DNA from: JBBIGV01 sp037447335 | GTDB lineage: Bacteria; Bacteroidota; Ignavibacteria; Ignavibacteriales; Ignavibacteriaceae | Assembly: GCA_037447335.1 (NCBI GenBank) | Contig: JBBIGV010000020.1 | Coordinates: 1-47,680 of the forward strand | Reading direction: 5' to 3' | Length of the DNA stretch: 47,680 bases | In this document: piece by piece, positions 24,500 to 33,941 of the stretch | Numbering within the stretch: the first letter of the stretch is position 1 | How the letters are laid out: the number at the start of each line of letters is the position of its first letter | Notes under the pieces: model-generated | Told to the model about the DNA's origin: nothing | What the model saw: only the letters and a program-made list of their open reading frames with translations | Databases searched by the model: none | Translations under genes and position numbers: made by a program

Positions 24500-26597
24500 C
24501 TTTAGAAGTTAATTCCTGTTTTGTCCGTTGTTCCATTAGTTTCTTTACATGCTCAGGAATTTCGCCGGGATTCTCTTCTGCGGGTGAACCATTTTTCTTT
24601 ACTGGGGTAAGTTCTTCACCTCTGATAATTGCATCAATTTCTGAAGCATCCAGAATTTCTCTTTCGAGAAGCTCTTTAGAAAGCTTGTGAAGGAGGTCTA
24701 TGTTATCACGTAATATATTCTCAGCACGTTCCTGTGCTTTGGAAATTATTAACTTAACCTCTTCATCTATCTCAATGGCAGTTTTTTCGCTGTAATCACG
24801 GTGACTCTGAATTTCTCTTCCGAGAAAAATTTCTTCCTTTTTTGCACCATAGCTTAAAGGGCCGAGCTTTTCACTCATACCCCATTCGCAAACCATCTTT
24901 CTTGCAATGCTTGTGGCTTTCTCAATATCGTTTCCTGCACCTGTTGTAAAATGATCGAAAATTATTTTTTCGGCGGCACGACCACCTAATGCGTAGGTGA
25001 TAATAGCTTCAAGATATTTTTTTGAATAAGTATGTTTTTCGTCAATCGGGAGATAGCTTGTAACACCTAATGCTCTTCCGCGGGGTATGATTGTAACTTT
25101 ATGAACGGGATCTGCTTCCGGAATCATTCGCGCTACAAGCACATGACCAATTTCGTGGTAAGAAGTTGTCTTTTTCTCCTCATCCGAAATGATCATACTT
25201 TTACGTTCCATACCCATCATCACTTTATCTTTAGCTTCTTCAAAGTCAACCATTTCAACTTTCTTTTTATTCTTGCGTGCTGCAAGAAGCGCTGCTTCAT
25301 TAACAAGATTTGCTAATTCAGCGCCAGCCAGACCGGGTGTGCCTTTAGCTAATACAGAAAGATCAACATTGTTGTCTAGTGGTATACTGCGTGTATGAAC
25401 TTTCAAAATACCTTCTCGTCCTTTAACATCGGGTCTGTCAACTACAACCTGGCGGTCAAATCTTCCGGGTCGAAGCAAAGCGGGGTCGAGAACGTCCGGT
25501 CGGTTAGTTGCTGCAATAATTATTACGCCGCTGTTCTGTTCAAAACCATCCATTTCAACTAAAAGCTGATTTAACGTTTGTTCACGTTCATCGTGTCCGC
25601 CGCCTAGACCAGCACCGCGATGACGCCCTACTGCATCAATTTCATCTATAAAAATTATACAAGGTGCGTTCTTCTTTCCCTGCTCAAATAAATCACGGAC
25701 ACGGCTTGCGCCAACACCCACGAACATTTCAACAAAGTCGGCACCGCTTATAGAGAAGAAAGGAACACCGGCTTCACCGGCAACCGCACGTGCAAGCAAG
25801 GTTTTACCTGTTCCCGGAGGTCCCAGTAAAAGCACACCGCGTGGAATCTTACCGCCAAGTTTCTGGAACTTTGAGGGTTCTTTAAGAAATTCTATAATTT
25901 CGTGTAATTCAAGTTTGGCTTCGTCCGCACCGGCAACATCTTTAAAGGTAATACGGGTTCCGGCAGGAGTAATAAGTTTCGCTTTGCTTTTTCCAAAAGA
26001 GAAAATTCCTCTGGAACCGCCGCCAGCGCCCTGCATTCTTCTGAGAATAATTATCCAAACGGCAATTATAAGAATCCATGGAAGGAAACCAATAAGAATA
26101 TTTAGCCATTCGCCGGATTGTTTTTCGAAGGAGTAATCAATTCCCTTTTCTCTCCAAATAGTTTCCTGATCTTTAATCATTGGTTCAGGAATATAGACAG
26201 ATATCTCGCGGGTAGTGATCTCCCTGCCTCTGATGGTAAAGGTTTTAGGTGCAGTAAGTTCAGCTTTGAAATAATAATCATTAATATCTGCTTTTACCAC
26301 CGTAGCCTTCGCAATCAGATTTTCAGAAAGAATGTATTCATAGTCTCCGTATGGTATTTCAGTATAATCTGCACTACCGGTTTTGAATACCTGCATTACT
26401 ATCACTGCTGCAACAATTACAGCACCCCATCCAAATACAAGCCGGATCACCTTTGTCCAGTCAAAATTATCATCAGGGCGGTTAGGACCCTCTCCGCCTC
26501 CTTTTTGACCCTTATTGTTATTTTTATTTTTGTTATTGTTTTCAGAAGACATATTAAAAATCAAAAAAGTTTTTTTCAATTTATTATACTCCATCAT
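24486..26597 (-). CDS. ftsH: ATP-dependent zinc metalloprotease FtsH
   Basis: A 703-residue membrane AAA+ protease that degrades damaged membrane and regulatory proteins. Membrane segments flank a periplasmic domain (about 55-75 and 165-185). The AAA module has Walker A GPPGTGKT (about 258-266), Walker B IIFIDEIDAVGR and the SRH ATNRPDVLDPALLRPGRFDR. The zinc site is HEIGH (about 480) with the third ligand in GAGNDIEKAT. ATG 26597 overlaps the hpt stop as ATGA, which suits coupling; ATG 26552 (MSSENNNK) is equally possible and gives the usual Asn/Lys-rich N-tail. A poly-N/K tract (NNNKNKNNNKG) is near the start. Confidence 0.96.
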   Translation of the reverse strand: MMEYNKLKKTFLIFNMSSENNNKNKNNNKGQKGGGEGPNRPDDNFDWTKVIRLVFGWGAVIVAAVIVMQVFKTGSADYTEIPYGDYEYILSENLIAKATVVKADINDYYFKAELTAPKTFTIRGREITTREISVYIPEPMIKDQETIWREKGIDYSFEKQSGEWLNILIGFLPWILIIAVWIIILRRMQGAGGGSRGIFSFGKSKAKLITPAGTRITFKDVAGADEAKLELHEIIEFLKEPSKFQKLGGKIPRGVLLLGPPGTGKTLLARAVAGEAGVPFFSISGADFVEMFVGVGASRVRDLFEQGKKNAPCIIFIDEIDAVGRHRGAGLGGGHDEREQTLNQLLVEMDGFEQNSGVIIIAATNRPDVLDPALLRPGRFDRQVVVDRPDVKGREGILKVHTRSIPLDNNVDLSVLAKGTPGLAGAELANLVNEAALLAARKNKKKVEMVDFEEAKDKVMMGMERKSMIISDEEKKTTSYHEIGHVLVARMIPEADPVHKVTIIPRGRALGVTSYLPIDEKHTYSKKYLEAIITYALGGRAAEKIIFDHFTTGAGNDIEKATSIARKMVCEWGMSEKLGPLSYGAKKEEIFLGREIQSHRDYSEKTAIEIDEEVKLIISKAQERAENILRDNIDLLHKLSKELLEREILDASEIDAIIRGEELTPVKKNGSPAEENPGEIPEHVKKLMEQRTKQELTSKDDSN

Positions 26598-27157
26598 TCA
26601 CTTAATACATAAATAGACCTCAGATTACGAAACTTTTGAGCATAGTCAAGTCCATAACCTATAACAAATTTACTTGGAATATCGAAGCCAATATAATCAA
26701 TTTTGATATTATATCTAAGACTATTAGGCTTAACCAGTAGTGAAACAACCTTCATACTCGAAGGATGGTGCTCTTTCATCAACTCTTCCATAAAACGGAT
26801 TGACAATCCCGAATCCACAATATCTTCAACAATAATTATGTCCCTTGCGTTCACATCACAATTGAGCTCTTTAAGCAGGGTTACCTGCCCGGAGGAGATT
26901 TTTTCATCCCCATAACTTGACAATTTGAAGAAATCAACTTCACAGTCTACGGTAATATGTTTTATTAAATCGGAAAGAAAAATAAACGCACCATTCAGAA
27001 TACCGATAAACACCGGGGTTTTGCCGGTATAATCGGATGAGATTTCCTCTCCAAGCTCTTTAACTCGCGTCTGAATTGTATGCTCGTCAAGAAGCGGGAT
27101 AAAAACTTCGTTACCAACAATTATTTTATTTGCAGGTGCATTGCTTAACTGAGACAT
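26594..27157 (-). CDS. hpt: Hypoxanthine phosphoribosyltransferase
   Basis: A 187-residue purine salvage enzyme making IMP or GMP from hypoxanthine or guanine and PRPP. The PRPP-binding loop is IIIVEDIVDSGLS (about 105-117). FIGILNGAFIFLSDLIKHI and DIPSKFVIGYGLDYAQKFRNL, the C-terminal base-binding element, are typical. It overlaps tilS upstream by 13 bases and ftsH downstream by four. The tilS-hpt-ftsH order is a classic bacterial arrangement and supports all three calls. Confidence 0.95.
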   Translation of the reverse strand: MSQLSNAPANKIIVGNEVFIPLLDEHTIQTRVKELGEEISSDYTGKTPVFIGILNGAFIFLSDLIKHITVDCEVDFFKLSSYGDEKISSGQVTLLKELNCDVNARDIIIVEDIVDSGLSIRFMEELMKEHHPSSMKVVSLLVKPNSLRYNIKIDYIGFDIPSKFVIGYGLDYAQKFRNLRSIYVLSE

Positions 27158-28512
27158 AAACGATAAATCCTTTTAGTTTCAGTTGTAACTTTAAAGCGGT
27201 CGTCAATGCGCAATCCAACAACCCACACGACTTTATCATCATTAATAAGCACAAGCTGATTTCTTTTTATTATTGATGATATTTTCTTTTCGGTAAGGAA
27301 GTCGGAGACTTTTTTTGATCCTTTCATACCCAAAGGATAGAAACGATCACCCGGTTTCCATCTTCTTATCCAAAACGTATCAGAAAGATTATCAGCACTG
27401 ATGATTTCCTCGTTACGTTTTTTTTTCAAACTTTGGTTGTAAGATGAAATATTCTTTATTGATATTTTTTTATTATCAACCAGAAGGCTTTTGCCGGGCT
27501 TTAATTTGTAACTGCCGGTCATTTCGTCCGGGAAAATATTTTTACCGATAAAAATCCTATCCCGTTCTCGTACGGCAGTTAATTCTTTACTGAGTTTAAT
27601 TTGCTTTCCGGATTGCACATTTAACAAAGAAACTATTCTTTTTATTTCGTCAGATGATGTTTGAAAGATAAAATATTTATCAATAGCAGTTTTAAGTATT
27701 TCGCCGTAAAGCTCTTCATCAAGTAGAAGCAGCTTTTCAACATTTACAAAGAGCTGACCACCGTTGTCAGAAATAATCTCTTTGCTTAATTCAGGAATTT
27801 TCTTTTTAATAAATTCATTTGCTGCTCTTACTACCGATGCGGTTTTAAGAACAGACCTGTCAAGTGAAGGATTAAGCTCCGTTTTCAGCAAGGGAATAAC
27901 TTCATTTCTCAAAAAATTCCGTTCATAAACGATTGATGTATTGCTCGGATCAATACGAAACGGAATTTTATTTTTATTCAGATAATTTATGATCTCCTCT
28001 TTCTCAAGAACTAATACCGGTCTTATAATATTTCCGCGTTTAAGCGGGATCCCCGAAAGCCCCCGCAAGCCTGCGCCTTTGATGAGATTCAGCAAAACTG
28101 TTTCCGTGTTATCATTAAGATTATGACCTGTTGCAATTTTATTATATCCATACTTTTTTGCGATACGTTCAAGTTCAATATAACGAAGGGTTCTGCCGGC
28201 TATTTCAACTGAAAGCTTGTTTTTCTTTGCATAATTATTAACTCTTTTGCGGGCATTGAAAAATTTTATTTTTAAATCAGCACATATCTCTTTACAGAAT
28301 TTTTCATCCTCATTGGCTTCGTTACCCCTGAGCATATGATTCAGATGAAAGGCAGCGATGGTAATATTAAACCTTTTTTTATACTTAATCAGAAAGTGAA
28401 GCAGAAAAACCGAATCAGGACCTCCGCTCAGCGCAATAAGAATATTGTCCTTCTTTTCGATAAGCCGGTTCTCATCAATGAACCGTATTACTTTTTGTTC
28501 TGTCTGCTTCAT
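27145..28512 (-). CDS. tilS: tRNA(Ile)-lysidine synthase
   Basis: A 455-residue enzyme that converts the wobble cytidine of the AUA-reading isoleucine tRNA into lysidine. The PP-loop ATPase motif ALSGGPDSVFLLHFL is at about 28-42. FHLNHMLRGNEANEDE, IATGHNLNDNTETVLLNL and GLSGIPLKRGNIIRPVL follow as in the family. The C-terminal substrate-binding domain has FWIRRWKPGDRFYPLGMKGSK and KVVWVVGLRIDDRFKV. Full length. It starts five bases from the ribE stop and overlaps hpt, so it is inside the operon. Confidence 0.95.
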   Translation of the reverse strand: MKQTEQKVIRFIDENRLIEKKDNILIALSGGPDSVFLLHFLIKYKKRFNITIAAFHLNHMLRGNEANEDEKFCKEICADLKIKFFNARKRVNNYAKKNKLSVEIAGRTLRYIELERIAKKYGYNKIATGHNLNDNTETVLLNLIKGAGLRGLSGIPLKRGNIIRPVLVLEKEEIINYLNKNKIPFRIDPSNTSIVYERNFLRNEVIPLLKTELNPSLDRSVLKTASVVRAANEFIKKKIPELSKEIISDNGGQLFVNVEKLLLLDEELYGEILKTAIDKYFIFQTSSDEIKRIVSLLNVQSGKQIKLSKELTAVRERDRIFIGKNIFPDEMTGSYKLKPGKSLLVDNKKISIKNISSYNQSLKKKRNEEIISADNLSDTFWIRRWKPGDRFYPLGMKGSKKVSDFLTEKKISSIIKRNQLVLINDDKVVWVVGLRIDDRFKVTTETKRIYRLCLS

Positions 28513-28517
28513 TCCGT

Positions 28518-29132
28518 TTAAGATGATAATTCAGATGAATCTTCTTTTGCTTCCATAATGCGCTCAACATATTTTCCAAGCACATCAAACTCGAGATTAA
28601 CGACATGACCTGGTTTGTAATATGAAAATACTGTTTCATTCCAGGTGTGAGGTATAATACCAACCGAGAACTTATTCCCTTCAAGCTGTGCGACAGTCAT
28701 GCTCACGCCATCGATAGCAACTGAGCCCACATAAATAAGATATTTTATGAATTCATTTGGATAAGAGATGGTCATAAAATGACTGTTAGTCAATTCCTTT
28801 ACTTCTTCAACAATACCTGTAGTATCCACATGCCCGAGGACAAAGTGCCCGCCAAGTCTTGCATCAGCTTTAAGCGGTCTTTCAAGATTAACCTTTCCGC
28901 CGACCTCGAGCCTGCCAAGGTTTGTTTTTTTAAGAGTTTCTTCGATTGTGTCAACCGAAAATTTATTTCCATCAATTTTCACAACAGTAAGACAGCATCC
29001 GTTTACACTTACGCTTGAACCAACCTGTATATCTTCCATTACAATTTTAGCGCTGAAGGTTAGCCGGAAACCGAGTCCGGTGGCTTCTTTTTTCTCAAGG
29101 GTTCCTTTTTCTTCAACCAATCCTGTAAACAT
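28518..29132 (-). CDS. ribE: Riboflavin synthase, alpha-type
   Basis: A 204-residue enzyme that dismutates two lumazines into riboflavin. It is built of two repeats: MFTGLVEEKGTLEKKEATG with SVNGCCLTVVKI, then LGGHFVLGHVDTTGIVEEV with VAIDGVSMTVAQL. The MFTG start at 29132 is the invariant N-terminus. Length is normal. ribD lies 74 bases upstream in the same direction. I looked for an FMN riboswitch before either gene and saw none. Confidence 0.95.
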   Translation of the reverse strand: MFTGLVEEKGTLEKKEATGLGFRLTFSAKIVMEDIQVGSSVSVNGCCLTVVKIDGNKFSVDTIEETLKKTNLGRLEVGGKVNLERPLKADARLGGHFVLGHVDTTGIVEEVKELTNSHFMTISYPNEFIKYLIYVGSVAIDGVSMTVAQLEGNKFSVGIIPHTWNETVFSYYKPGHVVNLEFDVLGKYVERIMEAKEDSSELSS

Positions 29133-29206
29133 TATAATTTCCCTTCTAACTTTATTTTATTAACAATATAAAATTATAAAATTCACGAACATTTATGCGG
29201 TCGAAA

Positions 29207-30295
29207 TTAACGGACAAGTTCCAAAAGCACATCATCCCCGACTTTTTCAACATTCCTGATTTTCAGCTTAACAGCCCTGCGTATGTTATTTATACCCAGA
29301 CCGGAGAAGACCGGCAAACCGTCGCCGAGTATTTTGGGAGCTGTAAAGCAAAGAATATCATCAAATAAATTTTCTGAAAGAAATGAAGAGAAAACTGCAT
29401 TGCCTCCTTCAACCAGTACGGAAGTTATGTTAACCCGTGCGAGTTCTTTAAGCGCGGCTTTAAGGTTAATTTTCCCATCGTTGTTTTCCCTGACGAATAT
29501 TATCTCTGCACCTTTGGCTAAGAGTTTATTGAGCTTTCGTTTTTTACTCATGCTGTTCTTAGAGGTAAGCACTATAAGATTATGGTCACTGTTATATAAA
29601 AAGATTTTATGATTCAGTTTAAGCTTAAGATTAGTATCAAGTATCACACGTTTCGGATTTCTTCCTTCCGCTAATCTTAGTGTAAGTACGGGATCATCAT
29701 TCTCTACTGTTCCGCCGCCTATAAGCACAGCATCATATTTTGATCTGAGAATATGAACATGTTTTCGTGCGCCGGATGATGTAATCCATTTGGATTTATA
29801 ATTAACGTCTGCAATTTTTCCATCAAGAGTTTGTGCAATTTTTAGTGTTACGTAAGGACTTTTTTTAGTAATGAACTTGAAGAAAAATTTATTTAGTTCG
29901 GTACATTCATCTTCAAGAAGCCCGACCTTAACTTCAATGCCTGCTGATTTAAGTGTCTTAATTCCATTACCGCTGACGAGCGGGTTTACATCGAGTGTTC
30001 CGACAACAACGCGCTTAATTTTGTTTTCGATTATCTTATCAACACAGGGTGGGGTCTTGCCGTGATGGCTGCAGGGTTCGAGGTTCACATACATTGTTGA
30101 ACCTTCAACATTTTCTTTGCAGGAATTTAGCGCATTTATTTCTGCATGATTTTCACCATACTTAGAATGATAACCGGCACCGATTATACGATCATTTTTA
30201 ACTATTAAACACCCCACCAAAGGATTCGGACTTACCCTTCCACTCCCCTTTTTTGCAATTTCAATTGCAAGTTTTATGTATGATTCATCTGTCAA
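29207..30295 (-). CDS. ribD: Bifunctional riboflavin biosynthesis deaminase/reductase RibD
   Basis: A 362-residue bifunctional enzyme. The N-terminal deaminase has the zinc site HAEINAL (about 50-56) and EPCSHHGKTPPC (about 73-84). The reductase (about 145-360) has LKIAQTLDGKIAD and KYDAVLIGGGTVENDDP, with SVLVEGGNAVFSSFL near the end. It carries out the second and third steps of riboflavin synthesis. The stop is 74 bases before ribE, and the start lies 18 bases from greA, so the three probably share transcripts. The usual ribBA and ribH partners are not in the window. Confidence 0.95.
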   Translation of the reverse strand: MTDESYIKLAIEIAKKGSGRVSPNPLVGCLIVKNDRIIGAGYHSKYGENHAEINALNSCKENVEGSTMYVNLEPCSHHGKTPPCVDKIIENKIKRVVVGTLDVNPLVSGNGIKTLKSAGIEVKVGLLEDECTELNKFFFKFITKKSPYVTLKIAQTLDGKIADVNYKSKWITSSGARKHVHILRSKYDAVLIGGGTVENDDPVLTLRLAEGRNPKRVILDTNLKLKLNHKIFLYNSDHNLIVLTSKNSMSKKRKLNKLLAKGAEIIFVRENNDGKINLKAALKELARVNITSVLVEGGNAVFSSFLSENLFDDILCFTAPKILGDGLPVFSGLGINNIRRAVKLKIRNVEKVGDDVLLELVR

Positions 30296-30312
30296 AATTA
30301 TTCATACAGAAT

Positions 30313-30789
30313 TTATTTTATGGATAAAATTTCGAACTCAAGCAGTCCCGCAGGCGCTTTTACTTTAACCATTTCGCCAACTTTCCTGCCCATAAGTCCC
30401 TGTCCAACCGGGGATGTGATTGAAATTTTGCCGGACTGGAAGTCTGCCTCTTCAGGCGAAACCAGAGTATATTCAATAACTTTTGAAGTTTTTAAATTCT
30501 TAATTGAAACAGTGGAAAGAATATGGATTTTATCGTCGGGGAACTGTGCCGGGTCAATTATCCTTGCACGAGCGAGAATATTTTCCAGCTTGTTAATTCT
30601 GAGCTCAAAAAGCCCCTGCTCTTCTTTAGCAGCGTCATACTCGGCATTTTCGGAAAGATCGCCATGCGCACGGGCTTCGGCTATCTTTTGAGCCATATCT
30701 TTCCTGCCGTTGGTTTTAAGCTCGAGCAGATCTTTTTCAAGCTCAACAAGCCGTTCACGCGTCAAATAAACAAAATTTAAATCTGCCAT
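30313..30789 (-). CDS. greA: Transcription elongation factor GreA
   Basis: A 158-residue factor that rescues backtracked RNA polymerase by stimulating RNA cleavage. The N-terminal coiled coil (RERLVELEKDLLELKTNGRKD) has the acidic tip GDLSENAEYDAAKEEQ, with D and E that reach the active site. The C-terminal FKBP-like domain ends SPVGQGLMGRKVGEMVKVKAP. Start ATG 30789. It is the first gene of the greA-ribD-ribE-tilS-hpt-ftsH run; a terminator at 30824-30862 separates it from the toxin-antitoxin pair upstream. Confidence 0.95.
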   Translation of the reverse strand: MADLNFVYLTRERLVELEKDLLELKTNGRKDMAQKIAEARAHGDLSENAEYDAAKEEQGLFELRINKLENILARARIIDPAQFPDDKIHILSTVSIKNLKTSKVIEYTLVSPEEADFQSGKISITSPVGQGLMGRKVGEMVKVKAPAGLLEFEILSIK

Positions 30790-30821
30790 ATTTTTCAGAT
30801 GTTTGTTAATAAATATGTTTT

Positions 30822-30862
30822 AAAAAAAATTGCCACCGTCACAAAGTATGGGTGACAGTGGC
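30822..30862 (-). terminator. Rho-independent terminator after the RelE-type module
   Basis: GCCACCGTCAC (30832-30842) pairs with GTGACAGTGGC (30852-30862), with one mismatch; on the minus strand the stem is followed by an eight-T run. It would end transcription of the toxin-antitoxin pair before greA. The 113 bases between it and the toxin stop hold nothing else recognisable. Confidence 0.8.
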
Positions 30863-30975
30863 AGTGCCAAATTAAAAAATTACTTCTTACTTGTCAAGGA
30901 GTTAGTGAACTTAATATAATATTTTGAGTTAACTCTTTAGAAATATCAGTAATTAATTCATTAAATAATCATTAA

Positions 30976-31260
30976 TCAATAGACTTCATCATGCGTTCCA
31001 ATCGCCAATAATAAAATATCGTCTTCTTCATCGGAATCATTTTTTACGAATTCAAAGATCAATCTTAAATCATAGCCAAAATTACAAGCCCAGGCTCCAA
31101 ACAGTTTACCTTTTAATTTATGCGTTCCAATTTGCGGGCCGAATGGATTTTCAGTAAGTAACCTAAGCGTTTTTTCAATATCTTCTCTTACTGCCGGATT
31201 TTTATTTATAGTTCGTTTTATAGCCCTTGCGAACGTTTTAGTCCAGATTAAATCCCTCAT
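30976..31260 (-). CDS. RelE/YafQ-type toxin
   Basis: A 94-residue protein: MRDLIWTKTFARAIKRTINK, then VREDIEKTLRLLTENPFGPQ, HKLKGKLFGAWACNFGYDLR and LLLAIGTHDEVY. The H-x-L-x-G-x-L-x-G-x-W-A order and the terminal I-G-T-H-D-x-V-Y are typical of RelE/YafQ mRNA interferases, with the late H as catalytic residue. It overlaps the upstream antitoxin gene by four bases. Unlike the island modules, it lies in core genes without attC-like sites around it. Confidence 0.88.
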   Translation of the reverse strand: MRDLIWTKTFARAIKRTINKNPAVREDIEKTLRLLTENPFGPQIGTHKLKGKLFGAWACNFGYDLRLIFEFVKNDSDEEDDILLLAIGTHDEVY

Positions 31261-31487
31261 TCCGAAATGTCTTTCAGAAGATCATCAACACTTCCCTTTT
31301 TTATTTTACCCATGTCATATTCTTCTCTTGCATCTTTAATAGTACTTGCAAGAATTTCTCTTTTACGTTCTATCAGCCTCTTTTTTAAAATATTAATCAG
31401 ATCTTCCTGCTGATTCTCCGGAAGAGATTCAATAATATCTAATGCTTCCTGCAAAGTTTTTACATTTGAAAATGAATCCGATCCCAT
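31257..31487 (-). CDS. Antitoxin partner of the RelE/YafQ-type toxin
   Basis: A 76-residue, highly charged, mainly helical protein (ALDIIESLPENQQEDLINILKK, then RKREILASTIKDAREEYDMGK and GSVDDLLKDISE). It resembles the small antitoxins that precede this toxin group; no clear DNA-binding domain can be named. The four-base overlap with the toxin is the main support. Its promoter must lie in 31488-31633, which is AT-rich and otherwise empty. Confidence 0.75.
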   Translation of the reverse strand: MGSDSFSNVKTLQEALDIIESLPENQQEDLINILKKRLIERKREILASTIKDAREEYDMGKIKKGSVDDLLKDISE

Positions 31488-31633
31488 TTTTTATATTTCC
31501 TTCATTTTTTTTAATTGAACTTCATTTAATGCTGCTGCAAATTTATACAGCTTAAAGTAGAAAATAATCATAACACACACAAATGCAATTTATGCGGCAA
31601 ACACCCGGATATTGTCTAATCATTATAATTTCA

Positions 31634-33598
31634 TCATCTCATCAAAACCATCTTTCGCATTTTACTGAAATTACCGGAGCGTAATTTATAGAAGTAAACA
31701 CCCGAGCTTAAGTTCAGACTGCTCATATCAAAATCAACGCTATGAGGACCGGCAGCTTTGTATTCGTCAACTAAAGTAGTTATTTCATTCCCGAGCACAT
31801 CGAAAATTTTTATTTCTACATGATCCGGGTAACCTATCGAATATTTTATTGTTGTGCCGGGGTTGAACGGATTGGGGTAATTCTGTTCAAGTTTGTATGA
31901 TAAAAGATGATTAACATTATCCGAATCAGGGGTGATTACCAGTTCCTTAAGTATAAAACTCCCGGGATCAAATATTAATTGCGTCGGCTGTTTGTCAATT
32001 ACAAAACTGAACTGCTGATTTTGCTGATTGTTAAACACGGTAATGGTTGTGTCACCGCCCGGATAGTTAACTTTTAACTGGACCGGCATAGTAAAAAAAG
32101 GCGGATTACTGTTTATAAGCTGATTAACCGAAACATTTATTTCAAAAAGATTATTCCCCAGTGAATTATATCCCCAGATAACATTATACCGCGGGTAGTT
32201 AACACCATATATCCATTGCTGGAAGAAGCAGCCAAAATCCAAACCTGTAACACTTTCAGCAATTGCCTGGAAATCTTCCGTTACTGCGACACCGTATGAT
32301 ACTGAAGGATGCCAGGCATAAGTTCTCAATACATTAAAGAATGTAGAATCGCCAACTATACCTCTTAGCATATGCAAAACAATTGCAGCTTTGGCATAAG
32401 TCCGGTTATAATTAAAAATGTTCCAGACATCGCTGATATCATGAACGTAAATAGAACCAACCGCGTTACGTGCGGCATTCATCAGATTATTTATCCTTTG
32501 ATAATATCCTGCAGTTCCGTTAACGGCTTCAAAGTAAAGCGCTTCCGAATAAGTTGCGAAACCCTCATTAAGCCAGATGTTGTGCCAGTCTTTACATGTA
32601 ATCATATCACCAAACCACTGATGTGCAAGCTCGTGAGCAATAATACCATCGCCGAATGAGCCCATCGAAGAAACAGTTTGATGTTCCATTCCTCCGCCCC
32701 ATCCGAATTCTGCATGCCCGTATTTTTCAAGTATGAAAGGATATTCACCAAATCTTTCGGCAAATATGTGAAGCATCGGAACGGTTTTATTCAATTGTGG
32801 AATCAGCGTGTTCAGATTTTCAGGATAAATGTAATGAATTACCGGCATCGAATCGGTTGGACTATAATGATAAAACTGTTCATACTCAGCATAACCGGCT
32901 ATTGCCAGCGAAATGAGATACTGCGCAATGGGATAATGGTTTTTCCATTTATGAGTTTTTGTGCCGTTGCCGTTATTAATTACATCCGTAAGAATTCCAT
33001 TTGAAACAACTTTCAAATCGCTTTGAATAGTTACCCATACATCGGAGGAATCGGCTTTATCGCCGGGGGTGTCTTTACAGGGCCACCAGTCACTTGCACC
33101 GTAAGGCTGACTAAGAGTCCAGATTGCCGGCTGCCCGTTATGCGTTCCAAAAGCAAAGCTGCCGAAACCACTTGATGAGGGAGTTCCTTTGTAATAGATT
33201 TTAACCGACAGCTCCTCACCAACTACATATGGGCGATCGGTAATAATATTAATTTTTGCACCCGTATGTGTAAACGACAATGGAACGCTGCCAAGCATTA
33301 CAGAATCTACTGTAAAGCTGTTTTTTAAGTCAATAAAAAAACCGGTAAGTGCAGGCACTTCACTTGTCAGGTTAATAGTTACAGAGCCTTGAATGGTTTG
33401 GTTTTGATATGAGATTGTGAGATCAAGCTTATAGTATGTTACATCAATACTTTCATCGCCGGGGTAGTGAACCTGCCCGGCTTTATGCATCCTTGCATGT
33501 CTTTGAACTTCATTAAGCCAGTGTTCTTTATCAAATTCCTGTGCATTAGATGAAAGGAAAAATCCTGTAACCACTATGATGAAGAAAATATTTTTCAT
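31634..33598 (-). CDS. M1-family metallopeptidase with C-terminal sorting domain
   Basis: A 654-residue secreted peptidase with a signal peptide at 1-19 (ending SSNAQ). The M1 fold starts with an N-terminal beta domain. The zinc site HELAHQWFGD (about 322-331) is followed 18 residues later by the E of NEGFATYSEALYFE. The substrate motif GGMEH (usually GAMEN) precedes it. A catalytic Y is likely in SYGVAV. The last 80 residues are the sorting domain (NYPNPFNPGTTIKYSI to RKMVLMR), predicting export to the cell surface, where it would trim N-terminal residues of peptides for uptake. Probably monocistronic; the terminator may be the AT-rich area before 31620. Confidence 0.9.
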   Translation of the reverse strand: MKNIFFIIVVTGFFLSSNAQEFDKEHWLNEVQRHARMHKAGQVHYPGDESIDVTYYKLDLTISYQNQTIQGSVTINLTSEVPALTGFFIDLKNSFTVDSVMLGSVPLSFTHTGAKINIITDRPYVVGEELSVKIYYKGTPSSSGFGSFAFGTHNGQPAIWTLSQPYGASDWWPCKDTPGDKADSSDVWVTIQSDLKVVSNGILTDVINNGNGTKTHKWKNHYPIAQYLISLAIAGYAEYEQFYHYSPTDSMPVIHYIYPENLNTLIPQLNKTVPMLHIFAERFGEYPFILEKYGHAEFGWGGGMEHQTVSSMGSFGDGIIAHELAHQWFGDMITCKDWHNIWLNEGFATYSEALYFEAVNGTAGYYQRINNLMNAARNAVGSIYVHDISDVWNIFNYNRTYAKAAIVLHMLRGIVGDSTFFNVLRTYAWHPSVSYGVAVTEDFQAIAESVTGLDFGCFFQQWIYGVNYPRYNVIWGYNSLGNNLFEINVSVNQLINSNPPFFTMPVQLKVNYPGGDTTITVFNNQQNQQFSFVIDKQPTQLIFDPGSFILKELVITPDSDNVNHLLSYKLEQNYPNPFNPGTTIKYSIGYPDHVEIKIFDVLGNEITTLVDEYKAAGPHSVDFDMSSLNLSSGVYFYKLRSGNFSKMRKMVLMR

Positions 33599-33774
33599 TT
33601 TCTTCCCCTTCTGATTATTTCTAAAAGAATATTAACTACGTGTTAAACATAATGAATTAGGAAGGAAAATTCATTATTGTAAAAGAGTAGAAAATTTTTG
33701 CCTGATAAAAACAAAGCCGTAATAAATTCTATAAGCAATTATAACAGTTAACAAAGTAGTCTTGCTTAAAAGTA

Positions 33775-33798
33775 AAGGGCAGCCTCTCGACTGCCCTT
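33775..33798 (-). terminator. Rho-independent terminator downstream of the ferredoxin genes
   Basis: AAGGGCAG (33775-33782) pairs with CTGCCCTT (33791-33798). On the minus strand TTACTTTTAAGC follows. It lies 144 bases beyond the stop of the ferredoxin at 33942, after a G-run tract. The rest of 33599-33774 shows no gene. Confidence 0.6.
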
Positions 33799-33803
33799 AT
33801 AAT

Positions 33804-33925
33804 CCCCTTAATTTATCGGATCACTTTATTTTTCAAGATCCCCAACAACAATCCCCGGTATCTGAAGCCCCAATTTTTATCTCCCCTGAATTAACAGATT
33901 CCCCTGTTCTATTCAGGCTTTCCCC
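33804..33925 (-). other. Tract of seven regularly spaced GGGG runs downstream of a ferredoxin gene
   Basis: Seven CCCC runs lie on the + strand at 33804, 33840, 33853, 33868, 33883, 33901 and 33922; six fall within 86 bases with gaps of 9-17. As RNA from the minus strand this is the 3' region of the ferredoxin transcript and reads as repeated GGGG runs, several as AGGGGA. It has no open frame continuing the ferredoxin. A G-quadruplex or a GGA-binding protein site is conceivable; no function is established. Confidence 0.45.
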
Positions 33926-33941
33926 TGCCCTTTAGGAATAT

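Noticed and set aside
28518..30312. FMN riboswitch before ribE or ribD
   Set aside because: The gaps are 74 and 17 bases and lack the conserved riboswitch core.
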